A stretch of 64,000 nucleotides of DNA from Arthrobacter globiformis (GCF_030817195.1 NZ_JAUSYZ010000001.1:2976001-3040000); one strand, 5' to 3'. Shown: positions 1-9,645, counted from the stretch's first letter. The notes: a model not told the origin generated them from the letters alone. Program-made: numbers and translations.

Positions 1-135
1 GACCAGGGCCGCCCCGAACCTCCGGAACCTCCCGACGACCTTGACGGTGTTGAGAGCCCGATGGCTTTCGACAACGTTGAACAACCGCTGCCAGTGGATC
101 CATGGCCATACTGGTCATCATCCACAGCAGCCTAG
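1..135 (+). CDS. C-terminal end of an unidentified protein (partial)
   Basis: Frame 1 is open from the first base of the window to a TAG at 133-135, giving 44 residues. The tail is rich in proline and acidic residues (PEPPEPPDDLDG near the start) and ends in WPYWSSSTAA. No domain can be recognised in so short a piece. It could be the disordered tail of a larger protein on the plus strand, or a chance open frame. The 100 bases that follow, up to the helicase start, show no other convincing gene. Confidence 0.35.
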   Translation, partial: DQGRPEPPEPPDDLDGVESPMAFDNVEQPLPVDPWPYWSSSTAA

Positions 136-237
136 GAAGACACTCCGCCCGTAGCTGCGGCAGCCATCGGGCCTGCCACGCAGTCGTCCAAGCCTGCCCG
201 TGTCAGGTCCCATGCCTGCCACCGGCACAATGGAAGG

Positions 238-3009
238 GTGACTTCCGCACCTCGCCCGCAATACGCCCCAATCGACGCCCTGGGCCATTCCGCGCCGTTC
301 AACCTGCAGGCCATCGGCTCCGGGCTGGTCTTTGCGGAGTCGCTCGGGGAGCTGGCCGGGGTGTTGCGAGAGCAGGGCGCCGGCGGAGCCGCTGTAGTTC
401 AGGCTCCGCCCGGCACCGGCAAGACAACCCTGGTTCCCCCGCTGGTTGCAAATCTGGCACAGGCTGCCGCAGGCAACCGCAAGTCGCGCATCGTAGTGAC
501 CCAGCCGCGCCGGGTCGCTGCACGGTCGGCAGCGAGGCGCCTCGCTGACCTCGACGGGACAAAGCTGGGGGACAGGGTGGGCTACACCGTCCGCGGTGAA
601 CGGCAGGCGGGCCCGGCCACCCTCATCGAGTTTGTGACGCCGGGCATCCTGCTGCGCCGCCTGCTGGCTGATCCAGGCCTGGAGGGCACCGCCGCTGTCA
701 TCCTCGATGAGGTGCACGAGCGCGGCCTGGAAACCGATCTGCTGCTGGGCCTGCTCGGCGAGGTGCGCCAGCTGCGCGGCGACCTCATGCTCGTCGCCAT
801 GTCCGCCACCCTCGACGCGCCGCGGTTCGCCGCGTTGCTCGGCGCGGACCCCGGCGGGGAACAAGCCCAGGCGGCCGACGGCGGCGGGCCTGCTCCCGTC
901 GTCGACTGCCCCTCCGCTCTTCACCCGTTGGAAACGGCCTGGGCGCCGGCGCCGGCGGCGCGACTGGACGGACGCGGCGTGACGCGCCTCTTCCTCGATC
1001 ATGTCGCGGACACCGCCGCCGAGTCCCATGCGGAAGCCCTCGCCGCCGACCCCGGCATCGACGCCCTGGTGTTCGTGCCGGGCGCATGGGAGGTGTCCCA
1101 CGTGGCCGGCCGGCTGCGCACCCGGGTGGGTCCCGGCGTCGAAATCCTGGAGCTGCACGGCCAGGTCAGCCCCGCGGCCCAGGATCGCGCCGTGTCCGGC
1201 CGCAAGCCCGGGGATCCCGCCCGGATCATCGTGTCCACGGGGCTCGCCGAATCGTCGCTGACGGTGCCCGGCGTCCGGCTGGTGGTCGACGCCGGGCTCT
1301 CCCGCGAACCCCGCCGCGACGCCGGCCGTGGCATGACCGGCCTGGTGACCGGCTCCTGTTCCCGGGCCTCTGCGGAACAGCGCGCCGGACGTGCAGCGCG
1401 GCAAGGGCCGGGGAAGGTGGTCCGCTGCTATGACCAGAAGACCCTCGGCGCAGCACCTGCGCACCAAACGCCCGAGATCGCCGTGTCCGACCTGACAGGC
1501 GCAGCCCTGATCCTCGCCTGCTGGGGCTCACCCGGCGGCCGCGGGCTTGCCCTTCCTGACGCCCCGCCGCAGGCTGCGATGGGTGACGCCGTCGAGGTGC
1601 TGCGCGAGCTTGGTGCCGTGGCGAAGGACGGCCTCGCCACCGACTTGGGCAAAGCCCTGGCGCGCATTCCCGCCGACCCCCGCCTGGGACGCGCCCTCCT
1701 GGTCGGCTCGGCGTTGCTGGGCGGAGGGTATGCCGGCCACACTGGGTCCGGGAGAACTGGGAACGCGACTGCGGGCAACGGGGTTGCGAGTAACAGGCTA
1801 GCGGCGGAGGTGGTTGCCGCCGTCGCCGGGGACCAGCGCGCCACCGGGGCCGATCTGCCCCGCCTGGTGTCCGCCCTCCGCTCCGGCAAGGATCCGGCAT
1901 CCAGGCGATGGGCCGATGAGGCACGGCGGCTGGACACCCTGGCGCGCCAGGCGGGGTCCGGCGTCGGGCTTCCCTCCGTCGATGTGCCAGTGCTCGACGT
2001 GCCGGCGGGCACCGCCGAGCAGATCGGTCTGGTCGTCGCCCTGGCGTTCCCCGACCGGGTGGCCCGCCGCGTCCCCGGAGACGGGCCGGAACGCTATCTG
2101 CTGACCTCCGGCACGCGGGCCGGCCTTCCCGCCGGCAGCCCGCTTGCTGGACACGAGTGGCTGGCGGTGGCCGAAGTTGCCCGGGCGGGTGGGCGGGACG
2201 CCGCCGGGACGGGCGCGGTGATCCGCTCTGCCGCGCCGCTAACGGCGGACACGGCCGAGGCCGCCGCGGCGCACTTGCTGCTCGACTCGGTGGAGGCAAC
2301 GTTTGGCCAGGGCCGCGTGACGGCCCGCAGGGAGCGGCGCCTTGGCGCCATCTCCCTCTCCTCCACGCCTGTGCGGGCGTCGGCAGGTGAAGGTCGCGCC
2401 GCCGTCGCCCGGGCTTTGGCGGAGCAGGGGCTGGGAGCCATCGGATGGTCGACGGCGGCAGATGCGCTGCGCCGCCGGCTCGCCCTGCTGCACCGGGAAC
2501 TGGGCGATCCTTGGCCGGACATGTCCGAGCATGCTTTGCTGGCCCGGCTCGACGACTGGCTTGGTCCGGAGCTTGAGACGCTGGCCGGAGGGGCCGCGAC
2601 CTCCGGCATTGACCTGACGGACCCGCTGCGGCGGCTGCTGCCCTGGCCCGATGCCGCCCGGCTGGGCGAGCTCGCCCCGGAATTTCTGGAGGTGCCCAGC
2701 GGCTCCCGCGTCAGGATTGACTATCCGGCGGCCGGGGATGACGGCGGCAGGCCGGTGGTGGCCGTCAAGCTTCAGGAATGCTTTGGCTGGGACCGGACGC
2801 CGCTGCTCGCCGGCGGTCGGGTGGCGGTGCAGTTCCACCTGCTGTCGCCGGCCCGGCGGCCGCTGGCCGTCACCGACGACCTTGCCTCCTTCTGGTCCGG
2901 CCCCTACGCGCAGGTCCGAGCGGAGATGCGGGGCCGCTACCCCAAGCACCCCTGGCCCGAGGACCCCTGGACCGCGACTGCGACCGCGCGGACCAATACG
3001 CGGAAGTGA
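238..3009 (+). CDS. hrpB: ATP-dependent RNA helicase HrpB
   Basis: DEAH-box helicase of the HrpB family, 923 residues. Walker A PPGTGKTT lies near residues 58-65, the DEVH box at about 156-159, motif III as SAT after VAM, and motif VI as EQRAGRAARQG near residue 385. The last third matches the HrpB-specific C-terminal region, ending FWSGPYAQVRAEMRGRYPKH. The GTG start at 238 has no separated Shine-Dalgarno; a weak -10-like CACAAT lies 6 bases upstream (226-231), so the gene may be leaderless. It is longer than most HrpB proteins (about 820-850). One insert is a Gly/Thr/Asn-rich stretch near residues 500-520. The cellular role of HrpB in actinobacteria is not well defined. It converges on the glycosyltransferase gene. 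Confidence 0.93.
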   Translation: MTSAPRPQYAPIDALGHSAPFNLQAIGSGLVFAESLGELAGVLREQGAGGAAVVQAPPGTGKTTLVPPLVANLAQAAAGNRKSRIVVTQPRRVAARSAARRLADLDGTKLGDRVGYTVRGERQAGPATLIEFVTPGILLRRLLADPGLEGTAAVILDEVHERGLETDLLLGLLGEVRQLRGDLMLVAMSATLDAPRFAALLGADPGGEQAQAADGGGPAPVVDCPSALHPLETAWAPAPAARLDGRGVTRLFLDHVADTAAESHAEALAADPGIDALVFVPGAWEVSHVAGRLRTRVGPGVEILELHGQVSPAAQDRAVSGRKPGDPARIIVSTGLAESSLTVPGVRLVVDAGLSREPRRDAGRGMTGLVTGSCSRASAEQRAGRAARQGPGKVVRCYDQKTLGAAPAHQTPEIAVSDLTGAALILACWGSPGGRGLALPDAPPQAAMGDAVEVLRELGAVAKDGLATDLGKALARIPADPRLGRALLVGSALLGGGYAGHTGSGRTGNATAGNGVASNRLAAEVVAAVAGDQRATGADLPRLVSALRSGKDPASRRWADEARRLDTLARQAGSGVGLPSVDVPVLDVPAGTAEQIGLVVALAFPDRVARRVPGDGPERYLLTSGTRAGLPAGSPLAGHEWLAVAEVARAGGRDAAGTGAVIRSAAPLTADTAEAAAAHLLLDSVEATFGQGRVTARRERRLGAISLSSTPVRASAGEGRAAVARALAEQGLGAIGWSTAADALRRRLALLHRELGDPWPDMSEHALLARLDDWLGPELETLAGGAATSGIDLTDPLRRLLPWPDAARLGELAPEFLEVPSGSRVRIDYPAAGDDGGRPVVAVKLQECFGWDRTPLLAGGRVAVQFHLLSPARRPLAVTDDLASFWSGPYAQVRAEMRGRYPKHPWPEDPWTATATARTNTRK

Positions 3010-3050
3010 TTGCCGCGCGGATTGATTACCGCACGGAAGTGACTACCGCG
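3001..3050. repeat. Imperfect direct repeat spanning the hrpB stop codon
   Basis: CGGAAGTGATTGCCGCG (3001-3017) is repeated at 3034-3050 as CGGAAGTGACTACCGCG, 15 of 17 identical with a 33-base period. The first copy contains the hrpB stop; the second overlaps the stop region of the convergent glycosyltransferase gene. No hairpin terminator is obvious here. Confidence 0.6.
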
Positions 3051-4074
3051 TGAAAGTCACACCGGTCAGGCGTGAGTAGAGGGCCAGATGGGCTTCGACC
3101 ATCCGCTCGGTGCTGAAACGGTCTTCGGCCTGGGCGCGTACTGCCCTGCGATCCAGGGTCCCAGCGCGCAGCAGCAGCCCGGCCAGGTCCTCCAGCGACG
3201 AGGCCAGGTAGCCGCTGACGCCGTCGTCGACGATCTCCGGCGCTGACCCCACCGGCGTGGCCACGACCGGTGTGCCGGTGGCCATCGCCTCGATCATCAC
3301 CAGCCCGAACGGCTCCATCCACTGGATGGGATTGAGCAGAGCGGTGGCTTCACCGAGCAGTTCGTACTTCTCCGCGCCGCCCACCTCGCCCAAAAACTCC
3401 ACGTCCGGGCCCTGCAGCGGCTTCACAACATCGCGGTAGTACTGCATTTCGGCCGGTTCCCGCATCTTCGCCGCTATCCGGAGCGGAACCCCCGCCAGCT
3501 GCGCCACCCTGATGGCCTCCACCACGCCTTTGTCGGGGCACATCCGGCCAAGGAAACACGCATAGCCGCCCTGCCCGTGGCCCACCGCAACCGCGGCCAC
3601 CTCCATGCCGTGGGGGATGATGGCCGCGACCCGGTCTGCGAGCACGTTGCTGACCTGGCTTTTGGAGATGGCGATCAGGGCTGTGTCCCGGGCTGCCGCG
3701 CCATAGACGGCGGCGAATGAGGGGTTCAGGTCGCTGTGAATCGTAGTGACCACCGGCAGCCCCTCGGGTCGGCCCCGGTAGAGCGGGCCGGCGAGGGTGT
3801 GGTCATGGACCAGGTCCACCATGCCGTCCATCCCGGCGTACGCGTTGATCACGTGGCTGAGTTCCGAGGAGGTGAATCCCACGAGGTCGGGTTCGGAGGA
3901 GCGCATCCCGGGCAGCCGTTCGACCGGGCAGGTGCTGTCTGCCGCGGCGGCGAGCAGCACCTCATGGCCGGCTCGGGAAAATCCCCTGGCCAGGGCGTCG
4001 ACCACCAATTCGATGCCTCCGTAACCGGCCGGAGGAATCGGATACCACGGCCCCGCAATTAAACCGATACGCAT
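3043..4074 (-). CDS. GT4-family glycosyltransferase
   Basis: 343 residues with the two-domain GT-B layout of family 4. The N-terminus (MRIGLIAGPWYPIPPAGYGG) carries the Gly-rich loop next to the acceptor/donor cleft. The C-terminal half has the EX7E signature in EPFGLVMIE followed by ATGTPVVATPVGSAPEIV, which binds the nucleotide sugar. The start at 4074 is supported by GGGAG six bases upstream. The debranching-enzyme gene lies upstream on the same strand with an 85-base gap, so both may share a transcript and act on a cell glucan or on trehalose/glycogen-type carbohydrate. The sugar donor and acceptor cannot be read from sequence. There is no signal peptide or membrane segment, so it should be cytosolic. 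Confidence 0.85.
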   Translation of the reverse strand: MRIGLIAGPWYPIPPAGYGGIELVVDALARGFSRAGHEVLLAAAADSTCPVERLPGMRSSEPDLVGFTSSELSHVINAYAGMDGMVDLVHDHTLAGPLYRGRPEGLPVVTTIHSDLNPSFAAVYGAAARDTALIAISKSQVSNVLADRVAAIIPHGMEVAAVAVGHGQGGYACFLGRMCPDKGVVEAIRVAQLAGVPLRIAAKMREPAEMQYYRDVVKPLQGPDVEFLGEVGGAEKYELLGEATALLNPIQWMEPFGLVMIEAMATGTPVVATPVGSAPEIVDDGVSGYLASSLEDLAGLLLRAGTLDRRAVRAQAEDRFSTERMVEAHLALYSRLTGVTFTR

Positions 4075-4159
4075 CCGCAGCTCCCGTGTTGTCCGGATGT
4101 TCTGAGACCGTCTTAACTACTGAGACCATTCAGTTGTAGGTGGGACCAGGCGCCAGCTC

Positions 4160-6289
4160 TTACGGTGCCATCAAACGCTCCAGCGGCGGTCGGGGCTCGC
4201 TGAGCAGGGTCACGCCCTGCGGCAGGCCCTCAATGGACCCTTCGCTGCCGGCGGCGCTCACGGTAATCCGGAAAGAGTCCATCTGCACGTTGTCCGCACG
4301 GAAGCTGCCGAACTCAGCCGGCAGTACCGGTGCCAGGCAGACCTCCCCGCGGGGAAGCAGGGGATCGAAACGCAGGAGAGTCCGCATCAGGTGCACCGGC
4401 GCGGCCGAAGCCCAGGCCTGCGGCGAGCAGGACGTGGGGAAGGGGACGGGCTCCGGGAAATCGTCCCGGGAGAATCCGCAGAATAGTTCCGGCAGGCGCC
4501 CGTCGAACTGTTCAGCGGCGTCGAACAGGCCGGTGGCAATGCGCGTGGCCTCGTCAACGAACCCGTACCGCATCAGCCCGGCGGCCACCAGCGCTGTGTC
4601 GTGCGGCCACACCGAACCGTTGTGGTAGCTGACCGGGTTGTAGGCTCCCATGTCCGAGGCGAGCGTCCGGATGCCCCAGCCCGTGAACATCTCCGGGGAC
4701 ATGAGCCGCTTGGCCACCAGCGGCGCTTTGTCGGCGTCGACGATGCCCACCCAAAGGCAATGGCCCATGTTGGACGTGCAGGCATCAACCGGGCGCTTGT
4801 CCTTGTCCAGGGCCACGGCGAAGTATCCCTGCTCGGGGAGCCAGAACTTCTCGTTGAACTCAGCCTTGATGTCCGCGGCCCGGGCGTTCCACTTGGCGGC
4901 GCTCTCCTCGTCGCCCAGCTGCTGGGCGAGAAGAGCGCGCCCCAGGTAGGCGCTGTAGACGTAGCCCTGCACCTCACACAGCGCGATGGGGGCCTCCGCC
5001 ATCCGGCCGTCGGCGAAGTTGATGCCGTCCCAGGAGTCCTTCCAGCCCTGGTTCAGCAGTCCGTGCTCGTTGGCGCGCTGGTACTCCACGAAGCCGTCGC
5101 CGTCGCGGTCGCCGTAGTGCTCCACCCATTCCAGGGCCCGGTCCGCGTGCGGCAGGAGCGAGTCCAGCAGGTCGCCCGCCAGCCCCCAGCGCCCCAGCTC
5201 CGCCAGAAGCGACACGAACAGGGGCGTCGCATCCGCTGTGCCGTAGTACGCCTGGCTGCCGCCGAGTGCCAGTCCAGCGGTGACCCCAAGCCGTACTTCG
5301 TGCAGGATGCGGCCCGGCTCCTCCTCGGTGTCCGGATCCACTTTCTCTCCCTGCAACGAGGCGAGAGTCTGGAGGGTCCCGGCTGCCAGCTTCGGATCCA
5401 CGGGCAGCGCCATGTAGGAGGACAGGATGGAGTCCCTGCCGAACAGTGCCATGAACCACGGGGCGCCGGCGGCGACGGCGGCCCGGTCGGGGTGCTCGGG
5501 GTCGAAGATCCGGAGGGCACCCAGGTCCTCCTGGCTGCGGGTCAGGACCTTTTCCACGTTCCTGTCCGTCACGGTGAGCCGGGGAACATGCTCCTCCCAG
5601 GCGGCGTAGCGCTGCGCGCCCACGTGCGGAGCCGTCTCGTGAGTGAAGGGCTGTTCCGGTCCGGCGCCGTCAACCAGGGGGGTGGTGAACACGCTGCCGG
5701 TCCACGAACCGCGGGGGGCCAGTTCGGCGTCGAACGTCAGGGCATCCTCGGTGACCGTGGCACCGGAGGCGCTGATGACCACGCCGCGGTGGATGCCGTT
5801 GCGCATGGCGTCAATCTGCAGTGCGTCTGCCCTGACCTGCCGGCTGTGCTCGGCGGACGGCACCACCTTGCCGCCTTTGACGTCAAACAGGTCGCTCAGG
5901 TCCGCGTCCACCTTGATTTGTATCCGGCAGGTCCGGGATTGTTCCGAGTAGTTGCGGACCTTGATGTCGTCACGCAGGCCGGGCCCGACCTGCCGGCTGT
6001 GCTCTACCACCAGCGGGCTCTCCACGGCACCGTTGGCCCCGCGGGGCCTGCCGACGAACACCGCCCGGTAGGGTTCCCGGGTCTGGCCGGACAGCGGTTC
6101 CAGGCCAACGCCGTCGACCGTCAGCTGCCAGCGGGACAGAATCCGCGTGTCCTGGTAGAAAGCGCCCTGGGGCTGCCCGGGAAACACGTCCCCGCTCTCG
6201 GCGGAGATGCAGAAGGAGGAACCTTCCACCACGGTCACCGCTGTCAGGCCGGATGATCCTGCACCGATATCTTCATTCCACGCACTCAT
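4160..6289 (-). CDS. Amylo-alpha-1,6-glucosidase (glycogen debranching-type enzyme)
   Basis: 709 residues from the ATG at 6289, which has AGGGAG six bases upstream. The frame stays open to 6763, but that extension overlaps the divergent EF-G-like gene and is rejected. The first ~190 residues form the N-terminal debranching-type beta domain (FPGQPQGAFYQDTRILSRW). The C-terminal half is a (alpha/alpha)6 catalytic domain, with APWFMALFGRDSILSSYMAL and later YHNGSVWPHDTALVAAGL as the recognisable glucosidase patches. It probably hydrolyses alpha-1,6 branch points or a related glucan. The protein is cytosolic by the absence of a signal peptide. It likely heads an operon with the GT4 glycosyltransferase. 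Confidence 0.88.
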   Translation of the reverse strand: MSAWNEDIGAGSSGLTAVTVVEGSSFCISAESGDVFPGQPQGAFYQDTRILSRWQLTVDGVGLEPLSGQTREPYRAVFVGRPRGANGAVESPLVVEHSRQVGPGLRDDIKVRNYSEQSRTCRIQIKVDADLSDLFDVKGGKVVPSAEHSRQVRADALQIDAMRNGIHRGVVISASGATVTEDALTFDAELAPRGSWTGSVFTTPLVDGAGPEQPFTHETAPHVGAQRYAAWEEHVPRLTVTDRNVEKVLTRSQEDLGALRIFDPEHPDRAAVAAGAPWFMALFGRDSILSSYMALPVDPKLAAGTLQTLASLQGEKVDPDTEEEPGRILHEVRLGVTAGLALGGSQAYYGTADATPLFVSLLAELGRWGLAGDLLDSLLPHADRALEWVEHYGDRDGDGFVEYQRANEHGLLNQGWKDSWDGINFADGRMAEAPIALCEVQGYVYSAYLGRALLAQQLGDEESAAKWNARAADIKAEFNEKFWLPEQGYFAVALDKDKRPVDACTSNMGHCLWVGIVDADKAPLVAKRLMSPEMFTGWGIRTLASDMGAYNPVSYHNGSVWPHDTALVAAGLMRYGFVDEATRIATGLFDAAEQFDGRLPELFCGFSRDDFPEPVPFPTSCSPQAWASAAPVHLMRTLLRFDPLLPRGEVCLAPVLPAEFGSFRADNVQMDSFRITVSAAGSEGSIEGLPQGVTLLSEPRPPLERLMAP

Positions 6290-6539
6290 CGACCGCTCCC
6301 TGGCGACTAGTCGGATGGCATGGGCCGGCCCGTGCGGCCACGTTATCCATCGTCCCCCTACCTGGATGACGCCGCAACGGGTTATTGCCTGCCGGCGGTA
6401 ACGGCTCCGGAAAGCCGCGCCGCCGCGCCGCCGGACTGGCGCCGAGCGCCCGGACCCCTTGCTGATCAGCAGCTTTGGGTGTCGAATCTTCTTACTAAGG
6501 CCGCTTGGCGGCTCACGACTAGCACGCCGGGAGATGGTC
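6290..6539. other. Divergent intergenic region with a 12-bp palindrome
   Basis: This gap separates the minus-strand debranching gene from the plus-strand EF-G-like gene and must hold both promoters. The only clear structure is the perfect palindrome TGCTGATCAGCA at 6460-6471, about 70 bases upstream of the EF-G-like start. It could be an operator. I cannot assign -35/-10 pairs with confidence. Confidence 0.4.
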
Positions 6540-8720
6540 ATGTCGGTAAAGGGCACTAACGGCCGGGGCAAGGGTCCGGGCCGCGGCAGTTCCGATCTCC
6601 GGCGGGCGGACGCGTCAGCCGGAGCCCCGGTGGACAGGCCGGAGGGCATCCGCAACGTCGCGCTGGTGGGACACTCCGGGGCCGGCAAGACCATGCTGCT
6701 CGAAGCCCTGCTCGCAGCCACCGGGACCATCCCGCGGATGGGCTCCATCGTTGACGGCAACACGGTCAGTGATGCGGAACCGTCCGAGATCCACCAGCAG
6801 CGCTCCGTGGTCCTTTCCGTGGCGCCGCTGATTTACGACGGCGTGAAGGTGAACCTGCTGGACACACCGGGCTACGGGGACTTCACCGGAGAGCTGCGTG
6901 CCGGGCTGCGCGCTGCCGACGCGGCACTGTTCGTGGTGTCGGCCGTGGACGGGGTCGATGCCGCCACCACCGCCCTGTGGGCGGAATGCGCCCAGTTGGA
7001 TACGCCCCGGGCCGTGGTGATCAGCCGGCTTGATCACCCGCGGGCGAATTTCGACGCCGCCCTGGCCGCCTGCCAGCGCGCCTTTGGCCAGTCGGTGGTG
7101 CCGGCCTACCTCCCGGTCCGCACGAACGGCAGTGTCACGGGACTGCTGGGGCTGCTGTCCGGGCAGGTCTCGGAGTACGACGGCGAATCCCCGGAGCCCT
7201 CGGTCCGTAAGGCGAGTGAGGATGAGCTCGCCGCCGCGGAGTCCGAGCGCGGCGCGCTGATCGAGGGCATCATCTCCGAGAGCGAGGACGAGTCGCTGAT
7301 GGACCGCTACCTTGGAGGCGAGGACATCGACGTCGACGTCCTGGTGGGCGACCTCGAAACGGCTGTGGCGCGTGGATCGTTCTTTCCCGTCCTGGCGACG
7401 TCGGCTGAAAAGGGACTGGGGATCACGGAGCTGCTGGACATGGTGACCCGGGCGTTTCCGACACCCCTTGAGCGTGCCGTGCCGGACGTGACTGACCTTG
7501 CCGGCCAACCGGCCGGGCCGCTCTCCTGCGACCCCGACGGACCGCTGGCCGGTGAGGTGGTGCGCACCACCATGGATCCGTTCCTGGGACGGGTCTGCCT
7601 GGTGCGCGTCTTTTCCGGCACGCTGCGGGAGGATTCGGCCGTGCACGTCAGCGGCCGCGGCCTGGCCGAACGCGGGCACGAGGACCACGACAGCGATGAG
7701 CGCCTCACCCACCTCTACTCCCCAATGGGGGCAAGCCTGCGGCCCGTCCCGTACTCCGTCGCCGGCGACATCTGCGCCATCACCAAGCTGGGCAGCGCGG
7801 AAACGGGCGATACCGTGTCAGCCAAGGATGACCCGCTGCTGATCATCGCCTGGGACATGCCCGAACCGCTCATGCCGGTGGCCGTCGAGGCCGCCACCCG
7901 CAGCGACGAGGACGCCCTCGCCAAGAGCCTGGGCAAGGTGGCCGCGGGTGACCCGACCCTCCGGGTGGAACGCAACTCGGAAACCCACCAGCTCATCCTG
8001 TGGTGCATGGGTGAGGCGCACGGTGAGGTGATCCTGGACCGGCTGCGCGACCAGGGCGTGAAGCTGCAGACCGTGCCGGTGGTGACGCCGCTGCGCGAGA
8101 CCTTCGCCGCGCCGGCCGCCGGGCACGGGCGCTACGTCAAGCAGTCCGGCGGCCACGGCCAGTACGCCATCTGCGACATCGAGGTGGAGGCGCTCGAACG
8201 CGGGGCGGGCTTCGAGTTCGTGGACAAGACCGTGGGCGGGGTGGTGCCGAACCAGTTCATCGGCTCGGTGGAGAAGGGTGTGCGGGCGCAGATGCAGAAG
8301 GGCGTTTCCGCAGGATTCCCGGTGGTTGACATCCGGGTGACCCTCGTGGGCGGCAAGGCCCACAGCGTTGACTCCTCGGACGCCGCGTTCCAGTCCGCCG
8401 GCGCGCTGGCACTTCGCGAGGCTGCGGCCGCCGGCCGCATCCAGCTGCTGGAGCCCGTCTCCGCCGTCACCATCAGCATCCCGGACGAATACGTCGGGGC
8501 GGTCATGAGCGACCTTTCCTCACGCCGTGGCCGGCTCACGGGCACGACGTCGTCCGGCGGGGATGCCACGGAAGTTACCGCAGAGGTTCCGGACGGAGAA
8601 CTCCTCCGCTATGCGGTCCAGTTGCGGGCGCTGACTGCGGGCACGGGCCGGTTCCGCCGCAGCTACCTGCGGCACGAACCGGTCCCGGGCAACGTGGCGC
8701 CGGCGGCGGCGCACGCCTGA
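6540..8720 (+). CDS. Elongation factor G-like protein EF-G2
   Basis: Translational GTPase of 726 residues with the EF-G domain order. G1 is GHSGAGKT near residues 42-49 and G3 is DTPGYGDF. The G4 position reads SRLD where canonical EF-G has NKxD, a change seen in the EF-G-like paralogue of actinobacteria. Domain IV contains the conserved YVKQSGGHGQYA stretch, and SFPxV-like AGFPVVDIRVTL follows. The paralogue in mycobacteria has been reported to bind ribosomes without supporting translocation, so this is unlikely to be the housekeeping EF-G. Two ATGs lie in frame at 6534 and 6540; GGGAG at 6529-6533 is correctly spaced only for 6540. It stands alone, away from rpsL/rpsG/tuf. Confidence 0.9.
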   Translation: MSVKGTNGRGKGPGRGSSDLRRADASAGAPVDRPEGIRNVALVGHSGAGKTMLLEALLAATGTIPRMGSIVDGNTVSDAEPSEIHQQRSVVLSVAPLIYDGVKVNLLDTPGYGDFTGELRAGLRAADAALFVVSAVDGVDAATTALWAECAQLDTPRAVVISRLDHPRANFDAALAACQRAFGQSVVPAYLPVRTNGSVTGLLGLLSGQVSEYDGESPEPSVRKASEDELAAAESERGALIEGIISESEDESLMDRYLGGEDIDVDVLVGDLETAVARGSFFPVLATSAEKGLGITELLDMVTRAFPTPLERAVPDVTDLAGQPAGPLSCDPDGPLAGEVVRTTMDPFLGRVCLVRVFSGTLREDSAVHVSGRGLAERGHEDHDSDERLTHLYSPMGASLRPVPYSVAGDICAITKLGSAETGDTVSAKDDPLLIIAWDMPEPLMPVAVEAATRSDEDALAKSLGKVAAGDPTLRVERNSETHQLILWCMGEAHGEVILDRLRDQGVKLQTVPVVTPLRETFAAPAAGHGRYVKQSGGHGQYAICDIEVEALERGAGFEFVDKTVGGVVPNQFIGSVEKGVRAQMQKGVSAGFPVVDIRVTLVGGKAHSVDSSDAAFQSAGALALREAAAAGRIQLLEPVSAVTISIPDEYVGAVMSDLSSRRGRLTGTTSSGGDATEVTAEVPDGELLRYAVQLRALTAGTGRFRRSYLRHEPVPGNVAPAAAHA

Positions 8721-8724
8721 AATC

Positions 8725-9411
8725 TTAACCGGCGGGGTTGTTGGCGCGCAGGAACGCTGCGACCGGCGCCGCCAGCGAGGCACCGATGTCCTCGGCGCTG
8801 CGCTTGTTTCCGGCGACCGCAAATGAGTGGTCGCCGCCCTCGCACCACTGGAGTGTGGCCGTCGGTCCGATCCGTGACACCACGCCTTCCAGCAGCTCCC
8901 GGGTGGCGAAGGTGTCGCGTGTTCCCTGCAGGAAAAGCATGGGGGTTTCCAGCCCGTAGAGGTGCTCGTCGCGGAGCTTCTCCGGCTTGCCCGGCGGGTG
9001 CAGCGGGTAGCCGAGGTAGATGAGGCCGGCGGCCGGCATGCCTTCTGCCACGGCCATGGAGGCCATCCGGCCGCCGAACGACTTCCCGGCCGCCCACACC
9101 GGCTCTGCTTCCCCTGCGGACTCGGCCCGGGCCGCCGCTTCGGCCATGGCCGCCCGCCAGGTGGCAATCGCCGCCGGCGGCCGGTCGGGGAACTTCCGGC
9201 CCGCCTCACGGTAAGGGAAGTTGAAGCGCAAGGTGGCGACGCCGTCGTCGTTCAGCGCGTCGGTGAACCCGCGCATGAACGGATGCTCCATGCCCGCCCC
9301 GGCGCCGTGGGCCAGCACGAGCGTTGCGAACGGATTGGCCGGCCGCGCGTAGGCACCGGAGACGTGGCCTTCGCCGACGGCGATGGTGACGGGGGAATCA
9401 GCGGTGGGCAT
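8725..9411 (-). CDS. Alpha/beta hydrolase of the dienelactone hydrolase-like (KANL3/Tex30) type
   Basis: 228 residues. After a short beta strand comes LVLAHGAGAGMEHPFM, the oxyanion region; the nucleophile elbow is AGKSFGGRM (G-K-S-F-G), and the C-terminal catalytic His is in EGGDHSF. This matches the small predicted-hydrolase family rather than classical dienelactone hydrolases, whose nucleophile is Cys. The start at 9411 follows a GGAG; upstream in-frame codons give no better site. It converges on the EF-G-like gene with only four bases between the stops. The substrate is unknown. Confidence 0.8.
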   Translation of the reverse strand: MPTADSPVTIAVGEGHVSGAYARPANPFATLVLAHGAGAGMEHPFMRGFTDALNDDGVATLRFNFPYREAGRKFPDRPPAAIATWRAAMAEAAARAESAGEAEPVWAAGKSFGGRMASMAVAEGMPAAGLIYLGYPLHPPGKPEKLRDEHLYGLETPMLFLQGTRDTFATRELLEGVVSRIGPTATLQWCEGGDHSFAVAGNKRSAEDIGASLAAPVAAFLRANNPAG

Positions 9412-9513
9412 GACTCCATCATGCCTGATCCGGACTCCCTGATCCGGACGCCGGCGTCGTGATGCACAGCCCGGGCACAGGCAGGCGAAAGTCTCCTCGG
9501 GGAGAACTGGCAC

Positions 9514-9630
9514 TTGGTTGAGCAGTACGCCGGCATGCTGCAAATCCTCGTGATAGCCGGGTGCGTCGTCCTGGCGGGTGTTTTCGTCGCCGGAAAGATC
9601 AGGAAACCGCGCAGCAAGGTGAATGCCTAG
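9514..9630 (+). CDS. Possible small single-span membrane protein (38 aa)
   Basis: A TTG at 9514, nine bases after GGGGAG, opens a frame of 38 residues ending at TAG 9628-9630; an internal ATG at 9535 is an alternative start. From the ATG the protein begins MLQILVIAGCVVLAGVFVAG, a single hydrophobic helix, then a basic tail (KIRKPRSKVNA). This positive-inside layout is typical of small inner-membrane proteins. It lies between the hydrolase and amylosucrase genes, both on the other strand. I recognise no family and there is no independent support beyond RBS and composition. Confidence 0.4.
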   Translation: MVEQYAGMLQILVIAGCVVLAGVFVAGKIRKPRSKVNA

Positions 9631-9645
9631 CCGGCCGGTTGGCTA

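Noticed and set aside
6290..6763. N-terminal extension of the debranching enzyme to an ATG at 6763
   Set aside because: It overlaps the divergent EF-G-like gene, its composition is not protein-like for this family, and ATG 6289 has a good ribosome site at the family's natural N-terminus.
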